Source: Candidatus Hydrogenedentota bacterium (GTDB lineage: Bacteria; Hydrogenedentota; Hydrogenedentia; Hydrogenedentales; CAITNO01). From it: a stretch of 7,131 bases of DNA. Positions 1 to 6,900 of the stretch are shown in pieces; position 1 is the first letter of the stretch; every line of letters starts with the position of its first letter. The position numbers and the translations under genes are program-made. The notes beneath the pieces were generated by a model. It did no database searches. It saw only the letters and a list, made by a program, of their open reading frames with translations, and was not told the origin of the DNA. Location: positions 1 through 7,131 of the forward strand of contig JAKPUV010000311.1 in the NCBI GenBank assembly GCA_029554925.1, read 5' to 3'.

Positions 1-3000
1 AGGGCGAGGTCGCGCATGCCGGGGTAGCCGGGGGACCAGCGCTGGCCGTCTTTTTCGCCGACGCCCGCGAGGGCGCGGAGTTCGGCGTGGACGGCGTCGG
101 CCATGTCCTCGGCGACGCGGTCGGAGAGGCCCTGGAGCAGAAGGGCGCCCTCGCTGTCGCCCGCGGCCTTGAGTTCCTCGACGAAGCGGTCGGCGTCGGG
201 CCCGCCGGAGGTGACCTGGAGACCGATGAGGCCGGGCGCGCCGTCCCGCGCGGCGGGGAAGTACTGCGCGCCGGACACGGTGTCCTCGCCGCCCGCGCCG
301 AGGACGCGGGTGAAGGCGAGGCGGGCGAGTTCGCGCGCTGGGTTCTCGGGGTCGCACACGACGACTTCGTCGCCCTCGGCGCGGCAGGGAAAGAGGCCGT
401 AGACGCCCTGCGGGCGGAGCCACCCCTTTTCCGCCGCGAGGGCGGTCCACCGTTCAAACAGCGCGTCCAGCTCGGCGGCGGTGTGGCCGCTGCGCTCGCG
501 CATGGCCGTGCTGCCGAATTTCCAGTTGAGGGAGTAGAGCGTGCGCCGGTCCAACCGGGGGGCGAATTCGGCCAGCGGAATCTCCAGGGTGCGCGCGCGG
601 AAGCGCGGCGCCGCGGACCCGTCGTACTTCGCGGCGTCCACAATCCGCGGCGGCAGGGTGGCCAGCAGGTGCTCCTCGCGGTCGGCGCGCTGGCGCGCGA
701 GGCGGTGGCTTTGGGTGAGGCGGGCGCGGTTCTTCGCGGCCATCTCCGCGCGCCCGTCCGGCGTGGCGGCCATCAGGGCGTTCATCACGTTCACGCCGTC
801 CATGGCGGTGCGGCAGTAGAACACGTCGCCGCGCATGGCTTCGGGGTCCTCGTCGCCCGCGAGGGCGACGGCGGCGGCGTGGCGGTCGCTGACGGGCGCG
901 CCACCGATGAGCAGCGGCAGGTCGAGCCCCTGCTCGCGCATCATTTTCGCCACGGTGATCATGTGGTTCGACGTCTGGACCAGCAGGGCGGACATGCCGA
1001 TGGCGTCGGCGTGGTGCTCCCGCGCGGCGTCCAGAAAACTCTGCAGCGGGGTCATGGTTCCGAGGTCCACCACCTTGTACCCGTAGTTTTCGAGCAGCGT
1101 GCGGGCCAGGTCCTTGCCGATGGAGTGGACGTCCTGGTAGACCGTGCCGACGACGACGGTGCCCTTGAAGCTGCGCTGGCCGCCGGGTTCGACGCCCGCC
1201 TCGTCGCGCATGAAGGCCTCCAGGAAGCCCATGGCCTGTCGCATGACGTCGGCGGACTTCAGCAGGTGCGGCAGGGAGACCTCGCCCCGGCCGAAGCCGT
1301 CGCCGAGGTCCTGCATGGCGCGCATGAGGTGGCCGTTGATGAAGTCGAGCGGCGCGTGGCGCTCCATCGCGGCGGCCACCTGCTCCACGATGCGGTCCTG
1401 GTAGGCGTAGCGGCGGCCCTTGACCTCCACCTCGCCCGCCACGCGCTCCTTGTGGCCGTCCTTGATCTTCTGGACCACCGCCTCCTCCAGGGGGAGGTCG
1501 TCGTAGGTGCTGCGGCGCGGCGCGGCGCCGCCCGTGCGCTGTTCGGCGATGCCCTCCAGCTCGGCGAAGGCGTCCATGTCGTGCTCCAGCACGATGCGCA
1601 GGCCGAGGGCGTAGTGCGCCGGGTCGAGGTCGGCGACGAAGACGTAGTGGTTCGGGTTGACAATGGCGGCGTCCAGGCCGCGCTTGCGCGCCTCGTCGAG
1701 GAAGACCGAGGTGAGCACGGTGCGCATGTAGGGCTTCTTGGCGAGGCCGTTCGTGAGGTTGCCGACGCCCAGCGTGGTGCCCGCCTGCGGGAAGCGCTCC
1801 TTGAGCAGGCGCACGCCCTCCAGGGTCTCCACGGCGAAGTTCATGCCCGGCTCGGACTCCGAGCCGATGGGGAACACGTTCACGTCCACGAAGACCCGCT
1901 CCGGGGCCACGCCGTACTTGTCGCGGACCAGCTCCAGGAGCTGCGTCGCCAGGTCGAGCTTCTCGTCCCGCGTGGCGGCGGGGCCCTTCGGGCCGGTGCA
2001 CAGGGCCACATAGACCGGGTCGTGGGCGGCGGTCGCCTGCAGCACGGCGTCGGCCTTGATCAGCCCCGGCGACACCTCCTCCAGGGAGATGGAGTTGATG
2101 ACCGGGCGGCCGGGGTACACCTTCACCGCCTCGGCCAGGGCGTCCACCTGGAACGAGTCGAGGCACATGGCCCCCTTGAAGTCCGTGGTCTGGACATGGA
2201 CCACCTCCTTCAGGGCGGCCACGGTGTCCACGAGGTTCGAGTCCATGCAGACGTCCACCACCTCGCAGCCCAGCTCCTCCACCTGCTCGCGGACCACCTC
2301 CTCCAGCACGTCGTGGTTGATGCCCGTGTCATTTTCCACGGCGTCGCGCACCTTCTTCGACCCGCGGATGTTCAGGCGCTCGCCGAAACGGATGAGGGAC
2401 TTCGACCCGTCCAGCAGCACGGCCTTCTGCGGACCGGAGACATACAGGCCGGGCTCGGGGGCGCGTTCGCGGGGGGAAACCCCGCGCAGGGCCTCCACGG
2501 TGGCGCGGATGTGCTCCGGCGTGGTGCCGCAGCACCCGCCGACCACGCGCACCCCCAGGTCCGCAACGAATCCCCGGAGCAGCGCCGCGAAGCGGTCCGG
2601 CGCGAACCGGAACACCGTGCGGCCGTTCTCCGACACGGGCAGCCCGGCGTTCGGCACGACCGACACGGGCACGCGGGAAAACCGGCACAAGGTCTCCACC
2701 GCCGGAACCATGAGGTCCGGGCCGATGGAGCAGTTGATGCCGAAGACATCCACGCCGATGCCCTGCACCGTCGTGAGGGCGGCCTGGATGTGCGTGTGGA
2801 AAATCTGCATCCGGGCAAATTGGTCCACCGTCACCTGGGCCATCACGGGCACCCGGCGCCCGCGCTCCGCCATGGCGTCGAAGCCGCCCATCACCGCCGC
2901 CTTCACCTCCAGGATGTCCTGCTGGGTCTCGTAGAGGAAGGCGTCCACCCCGCCGTCCAGCAGGCCCAGGGCCTGGCGGCGGAAATTGGCGCGCACCTCG

Positions 3001-3497
3001 TCAAAGGTGGCGCGGCGCAGGGTGGCCCGCGTGTTGGAGATCACCCGGTTGGACGGCCCCATCGAGCCGACGACGAAGAGGGGCCGCCCGTCGAAGGCGC
3101 GGTCCCGGCGGTGCAGGTCGCGGGCCCCGGCGGCGATTTCCGCGCCCCGGCGGCTCAGCCAGTAGGCCAGCTCGTCATGGGAGAGGCGGCGCGGGTCCAC
3201 GCCGTGCGGGTTGGCCGTCCACTGGGACAGGTCCAGCCCGGAAAAGTCATACTCCGCCAGCCGGAAGGCCGACGCGCCGAAGGTGTTCGTCTCCACGGCG
3301 TCGGCCCCGGCGCGGTAGAACGCCAGGTGGATGTCCCGCATGGCCACCGGCAGGGAGAAATTGAGCAGGTCCACCAGCATTTTGTAGTCGGGGCCGCCAA
3401 AAGCGGCGTCCCCCAGGCCGAGCGCCTGGACCATCGTGCCCGTGGCGCCGTCCAAAACCAGCGCCCGGTCCCGTTTTAAAGCAGCGGCAAAATCCAT
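1..3497 (-). CDS. metH: Cobalamin-dependent methionine synthase (5-methyltetrahydrofolate--homocysteine methyltransferase), C-terminus cut by window edge
   Basis: Cytoplasmic enzyme that moves a methyl group from 5-methyltetrahydrofolate through cobalamin to homocysteine, giving methionine. The reading frame is open for 1165 codons. Domains seen: homocysteine-binding barrel (about 1-335) with DGATGTM near the N-terminus, ETNTFG, and zinc ligands C256 (GINCS) and C322/C323 (GGCCGTTP); pterin-binding barrel (about 365-640) with GERLN at 372-376, D447-S448, D538/N540 and GVGN ending at N580; helical cap (about 655-765); cobalamin Rossmann domain (about 775-900) with D789-x-H791-x-x-G794, S836-x-L838 and G865-G866; activation domain (from about 965) with W992 and the AdoMet motif R1153-WSP-G-Y1158. 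By comparison with E. coli MetH, roughly 50-70 residues are missing beyond base 1. The start is fixed: an in-frame TAA lies two codons upstream (3503-3501) and an AGG ribosome site lies 6 bases before the ATG. Some pterin-pocket residues differ from E. coli (DVCMD for DINMD, DSF for DSS), so it belongs to a divergent MetH branch. The identification is very secure. Confidence 0.97.
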   Translation of the reverse strand, partial: MDFAAALKRDRALVLDGATGTMVQALGLGDAAFGGPDYKMLVDLLNFSLPVAMRDIHLAFYRAGADAVETNTFGASAFRLAEYDFSGLDLSQWTANPHGVDPRRLSHDELAYWLSRRGAEIAAGARDLHRRDRAFDGRPLFVVGSMGPSNRVISNTRATLRRATFDEVRANFRRQALGLLDGGVDAFLYETQQDILEVKAAVMGGFDAMAERGRRVPVMAQVTVDQFARMQIFHTHIQAALTTVQGIGVDVFGINCSIGPDLMVPAVETLCRFSRVPVSVVPNAGLPVSENGRTVFRFAPDRFAALLRGFVADLGVRVVGGCCGTTPEHIRATVEALRGVSPRERAPEPGLYVSGPQKAVLLDGSKSLIRFGERLNIRGSKKVRDAVENDTGINHDVLEEVVREQVEELGCEVVDVCMDSNLVDTVAALKEVVHVQTTDFKGAMCLDSFQVDALAEAVKVYPGRPVINSISLEEVSPGLIKADAVLQATAAHDPVYVALCTGPKGPAATRDEKLDLATQLLELVRDKYGVAPERVFVDVNVFPIGSESEPGMNFAVETLEGVRLLKERFPQAGTTLGVGNLTNGLAKKPYMRTVLTSVFLDEARKRGLDAAIVNPNHYVFVADLDPAHYALGLRIVLEHDMDAFAELEGIAEQRTGGAAPRRSTYDDLPLEEAVVQKIKDGHKERVAGEVEVKGRRYAYQDRIVEQVAAAMERHAPLDFINGHLMRAMQDLGDGFGRGEVSLPHLLKSADVMRQAMGFLEAFMRDEAGVEPGGQRSFKGTVVVGTVYQDVHSIGKDLARTLLENYGYKVVDLGTMTPLQSFLDAAREHHADAIGMSALLVQTSNHMITVAKMMREQGLDLPLLIGGAPVSDRHAAAVALAGDEDPEAMRGDVFYCRTAMDGVNVMNALMAATPDGRAEMAAKNRARLTQSHRLARQRADREEHLLATLPPRIVDAAKYDGSAAPRFRARTLEIPLAEFAPRLDRRTLYSLNWKFGSTAMRERSGHTAAELDALFERWTALAAEKGWLRPQGVYGLFPCRAEGDEVVVCDPENPARELARLAFTRVLGAGGEDTVSGAQYFPAARDGAPGLIGLQVTSGGPDADRFVEELKAAGDSEGALLLQGLSDRVAEDMADAVHAELRALAGVGEKDGQRWSPGYPGMRDLA

Positions 3498-3502
3498 GAC
3501 TT

Positions 3503-3518
3503 ACCTGTGGTTCCTTCC
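3503..3518 (-). promoter_or_regulatory. Ribosome binding site of metH
   Basis: On the minus strand ACAGGT (3508-3503) places AGG six bases before the ATG at 3497. A second purine-rich stretch, GGAAGGAA (3518-3511), lies 13 bases before the ATG. Together with the in-frame TAA at 3503-3501 they support the chosen metH start. Confidence 0.6.
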
Positions 3519-3544
3519 CTAGTAGCCCCCCGCGTGCTGGGAAC

Positions 3545-3574
3545 ATTGTAGTCCACCGCCCCGGGTTTTGCCAA
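3545..3574 (-). promoter_or_regulatory. Putative sigma70-type promoter of metH (proximal)
   Basis: Read on the minus strand, TTGGCA (3574-3569) and TACAAT (3550-3545) are separated by 18 bases. Each matches the sigma70 consensus at five of six positions. Transcription would start near 3538, giving a leader of about 40 bases, too short for a riboswitch. This is a consensus match by eye only. Confidence 0.5.
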
Positions 3575-3591
3575 GTCCGCGCGCCGCCGGG

Positions 3592-3668
3592 CCGGTCTGC
3601 GGGCATGTGCCGTCTGGAACATCGGCCCCAGCCGTCGCAGCGCACCGGGTGCGCATCCCGCTGACCGG
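3592..3668. repeat. Long imperfect inverted repeat, candidate structured RNA or cruciform
   Basis: The left arm (3592-3610) and right arm (3651-3668) are complementary: 6 pairs (CCGGTC with GACCGG), a T/T mismatch, 5 pairs (GCGGG with CCCGC), one bulged C at 3604, then 6 pairs including one T-G wobble at 3608/3653 when read as plus-strand RNA. The 40-base interior holds two further perfect hairpins: CGGC-CCCA-GCCG (3623-3634) and GCGCAC-CGG-GTGCGC (3640-3654); the second competes with the inner end of the long helix. The element lies between the two proximal promoters, so it could act at the DNA level, or as a metH leader if the distal promoter is used. The minus-strand RNA partly resembles the SAH riboswitch core. 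GC-rich DNA forms helices easily, so biological meaning is not certain. Confidence 0.5.
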
Positions 3669-3702
3669 GAGGTTTCGGGCACCCAGCCCCGCCGAAATCA
3701 TA

Positions 3703-3730
3703 ATAGTATGTTTTCGTGGATTACGTCCAA
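3703..3730 (-). promoter_or_regulatory. Possible distal metH promoter
   Basis: On the minus strand TTGGAC (3730-3725) and TACTAT (3708-3703) are 16 bases apart and lie in the most AT-rich part of the intergenic region. Use of this promoter would give a metH leader of about 200 bases that includes the inverted repeat at 3592-3668. It is weaker than the proximal candidate because of the shorter spacing and poorer -35 match. Confidence 0.25.
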
Positions 3731-3744
3731 TTCCGTTGCGGGAC

Positions 3745-3773
3745 TTGCCGTTGGAAGGGGGGCATGTTATACT
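3745..3773 (+). promoter_or_regulatory. Putative sigma70-type promoter of the Ig-repeat gene
   Basis: TTGCCG (3745-3750) and TATACT (3768-3773) are separated by exactly 17 bases, the optimal spacing for sigma70-type polymerase. Transcription would begin near 3780 and leave a leader of about 120 bases before the ATG at 3899. Confidence 0.5.
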
Positions 3774-3799
3774 CAAAATGACGCTGAGGCAGGTTTGCA

Positions 3800-3831
3800 G
3801 GGCTTTCTTCCGACGCCACGTCGGCAAGCCC
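3800..3831 (+). other. Compound hairpin in the leader of the Ig-repeat gene
   Basis: GGGCTT (3800-3805) pairs with AAGCCC (3826-3831). Inside, after an asymmetric internal loop (TCTT against C), CCGACG (3810-3815) pairs with CGTCGG (3819-3824) around a CCA triloop. That makes 12 base pairs within 32 bases, lying downstream of the predicted transcription start. A T-rich stretch (3844-3853) follows only after about 12 bases, so it is not a normal intrinsic terminator. I do not recognise a known riboswitch class. Confidence 0.4.
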
Positions 3832-3863
3832 CCGTGTAGAGCTGTTTGTTTTTGGCTGTTATC

Positions 3864-3892
3864 GGGAACTATTCCCAAACTGCTGGAAAGGG
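3864..3892 (+). promoter_or_regulatory. Ribosome binding site of the Ig-repeat gene with a small hairpin just upstream
   Basis: GGAAAGGG (3885-3892) ends six bases before the ATG at 3899 and is the likely Shine-Dalgarno sequence. An in-frame TGA at 3893-3895 rules out an upstream extension of the gene. Just before it, GGGAA (3864-3868) and TTCCC (3872-3876) form a perfect five-pair stem with a CTA loop; a role in translation is only a possibility. Confidence 0.55.
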
Positions 3893-3898
3893 TGACTC

Positions 3899-3958
3899 AT
3901 GAAGAAGGTATTCCTGTGTGCGGCCGTGGCGATGCTGGTTTCGTTCGCCGCCCAAGCC
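3899..3958 (+). other. Sec signal peptide region of the Ig-repeat protein
   Basis: Residues 1-20 show a positive n-region (KK at 2-3), a hydrophobic core rich in Val, Leu, Ala and Phe, and an A-Q-A signal peptidase I site before Q21. Cys7 sits inside the core without a lipobox, so a lipoprotein is unlikely. Confidence 0.85.
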
Positions 3959-6900
3959 CAGAAAAGCTGGCTGTTTGACACGGCCGGGAACGCGGAGGGC
4001 TGGACGGCCGCCGCGCAGGTTTCCGGGTTCGGCGTCTCCGGTGGCTCTCTCAACTTCACCTGCGCCGGGGGCGATCCCCAGGTCCAAAGTCCGGACTTCA
4101 TCGGCGCCCCGCTGGTGGGCAGCACCAACCCGTGGCTTAAACTGGACCTGGAAAGCTCCGTGACGGGGGACTACCAGCTCTTCTTCATCCGCACGGACCG
4201 GGGGATATCCGAGGAGGATTCCATCTTTTTCCGGGTGCAGGCGGGACGGGCGCTGTACCAGATTCACATGCCCCGCCGGCTGGGAGACCAGGGGAAGAAC
4301 GGGACGGACCTCTGGACCAACCGGAGCATCCGGCAGTTCCGCTTTGACCCGCCCGGCGGCACCGGCACGGTGAAGATTCATTCCTTTATCGTGGAGAACC
4401 ACCCCCACCCCGACTGGCCGTTCAACCTTCTTCCCGGCGGCATTGGCGGGGGGCACGCCTCGGGCTGGTACCCGCAGAACGTGATCACCAACTTCCAGGT
4501 GACGGCGGCGGGGACCGTCAGCATGAACGTCACGGGCAGCGACCCCTTCTTCGGGGTGGATCCGCTGGCCTTCGACCCGAATGCCTTCAAATACCTCTAC
4601 ATCCGGCAAAGCCACACCGGCTTCGCCTCGGGCAACGCGGCCAGCTCCCAGACCTTCGCCTTCCCCGGAACGGGCGGCACGGGGTATGTGAACAAGGACT
4701 GGCGGCATTACCCCAACAACGGCGCGGCGACCATCGTGCTGGACATGACCACGGGCACGACAAACGCGTCCTGGGCCGGGGCCTACGGGTCCATCTCGCA
4801 GGTGCGGATTGACCCCAGCACGGAGGCCAACGCGGCGACCTACGTCTACGACCACATTGCCCTGCGCACGGCCGGCGACTTCTCGTCCGCCGCGGTGCAG
4901 TGGCCCGCCATGGCCGGCCCCGGCGCCTGGGTGGCCGCCAAGCACGACACCTACGCGGGCAGCCAGGTGGCCCTCGCCGGGGGCGCGGCCACGCTCACCC
5001 AGACCGCGGGCGGGCAGCCCATGGCCATGCTGAACCAGGACTTCGTCGTGAACGCGGCGAACCGGTACCTGTATCTGGACGTTGCGGCGAACACCACGGC
5101 GCCGCGCATGCTCACGTTCTACGCGGGCTGGGCCGTGGACGGCAAAGAGTTCACCGCCGGCGGCACCGCGCGCCAGTACGCCGGGCGCATCGCCACAAAC
5201 GCGGGCGCGAACCGCTATGTGGTGGACCTGGGCGCGGCGCAGGCCTCCCCGTTCAACGGCGCGTGGTCCGGCCTGCCCCACGGCCTGATGCTGCGCTTCG
5301 GCGACGGCGAGGCGGACCTGTCGTCGGTCGTCGTGACGAATGTCGGCCTTCTCGCCGCCGCGCCGCCCGAAATCGCCATGGTGGACACGGAAAGCGCCAC
5401 CAACGCGGACGCCTACGCCAAGACTATGGCGCTGAACGCCGGAACCGGGGTCGCCTGGAGCCTGTCGGGGCAGCCCTCGGGCATGACCATCAACGCCTCC
5501 ACAGGCGCCATCTCCTGGCCGACGCCCGTCTACAACGCCTCGGCGTACACCATCACCGTGACTGCCACCAACGCCCAGGGCACGGACACCGAGGTCTTCG
5601 CGCTGAGCGTGGCCGACGCGGTCGCGCCCGCCAACCCCTCCCTGTCCAGCACCTCGCACAGCGTCGGCGGCACCCTGGCGGCCAGCCAGATCGTCATGCA
5701 GTGGACCGGCGCGTCCGACGGCGCGACGGGCGTGAACGGCTACTCCTTTGTCTTCTCCGGAGACCCCGGGGCGGCCGTGGACACCACGGCGGACCTGGCC
5801 CACTCGGCGGACCCGCACACTGTGACCAGCGCCGCGCTGGCCGACGGCGCCTGGTATTTCCGCCTGCGCACGCGCGACGGCGCGGGCAACTGGTCCACCC
5901 CCGTCACCTGGGGGCCCACTACCATTGACACCACCGCGCCCGTGGTGACGCTCACCGGGGCCTCCACGGTCACCCTGGAATGCGGCGTGGACAGCTATTC
6001 GGAACTGGGTGCGGCCTGGACCGACAACATCCTCGGCGCGGGTGCCGTGACCAACATCTCCGGCGCCGTGGGAACCGCCGTGGGCGACTACTTCGTCACC
6101 TACACCTTCACGGACAACGCGGGCAACGCTGACAGCAAAACCCGGACCGTCAGCGTTGTGGACACGGCGGTCCCGGTGGTCACGATAGACGGCGGCGTGT
6201 CCGCGCTCGGCGGCGAGTGCGGTGTGGCGCTGGCGCTTCCGGGTGCCACGGCGGCGGATGTCTGCGACGGCGCGCTGACAGCGTCGGTTTCGGACTACGA
6301 CGGCCTCAATGAGGCCGCCCCGGCGGCGGGCGTGTATGACGTGGTCTACTCCGCGACGGACGGCGAGGGAAACACGGGCACCGCCACGCTGACGGTGACG
6401 GTGGACGACACCACCGCGCCGTTGGTCACGATCGGCGGCGGCATCTCCACGCTTTCGGGCGAATGCGGCGTCGCGCTGACACTTCCGGGCGCCACGGCGT
6501 CTGATGTGTGCGACGGCGCGCTGACGGCGGCGGTGTCGGACTACGACGGCCTGAACCCGGCGGCCCCCGCCGCCGGCGTGTATGACGTGGTCTACGCTGC
6601 GACGGACGGCGAGGGGAACACGGGCACCGCCACGCTGACGGTGACGGTGGACGACACCACCGCGCCGGTGGTCACGATCGGCGGCGGCGTCTCGACGCTT
6701 TCGGGCGAATGCGGGGCGGGCCTGGCGCTTCCGGGCGCGACGGCGACGGACACCTGCGACGGCCCCCTGGCGGCCCTGGTGACGGACGATGACGGCCTGA
6801 ACACCGCGGCCCCGGCCTCGGGGGTGTACGACGTGGTCTACTCCGCGACGGACGCCGAAGGCAACACGGGCACGGCGACGCTCACGGTGACCATTGAGGA

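Larger units (their letters stand above)
3498..3898. other. Divergent intergenic region between metH and the Ig-repeat gene
   Basis: This 401-base stretch separates two divergently transcribed genes. I see no convincing protein gene in it; the short open frames have no good ribosome site or recognisable product. It contains promoter-like elements on both strands, an AT-richer patch around 3692-3740 that stands out from the GC-rich surroundings, a long inverted repeat (3592-3668), and leader hairpins ahead of the plus-strand gene. Both ribosome binding sites lie at its ends. Confidence 0.8.

Noticed and set aside
87..3479. An open frame of 1130 codons on the plus strand, antisense to metH
   Set aside because: The product is low-complexity, rich in Gly, Ala, Val, His and Arg, with no recognisable domain. 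It covers nearly all of metH, whose frame carries every expected motif. Long antisense frames are common in GC-rich genes because stop codons are rare there.
3800..3853. Hairpin followed by a T-rich run, as an intrinsic terminator
   Set aside because: The T-rich stretch starts about 12 bases after the stem and is interrupted by G, and no plus-strand gene precedes it.
3908..3919. Lipoprotein signal at Cys7 of the exported protein
   Set aside because: VFLC lacks the usual small residue before Cys and lies too close to the N-terminus; an AQA signal peptidase I site at residue 20 fits better.
3568..3978. A 136-codon plus-strand frame spanning the intergenic region
   Set aside because: It has no good ribosome site, starts inside the inverted repeat region, and overlaps the start of the exported protein in another frame.
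3869..5818. An open frame of 649 codons on the minus strand
   Set aside because: It lies opposite the signal-peptide-bearing Ig protein, has no recognisable domain, is rich in Arg, Gly and Val, and would cross the plus-strand start and ribosome site.
4900..5928. An open frame of 342 codons on the plus strand in another frame of the Ig gene
   Set aside because: It is an Arg/His/Gly-rich out-of-frame shadow; the frame starting at 3899 continues through it with clear Ig-like domains.
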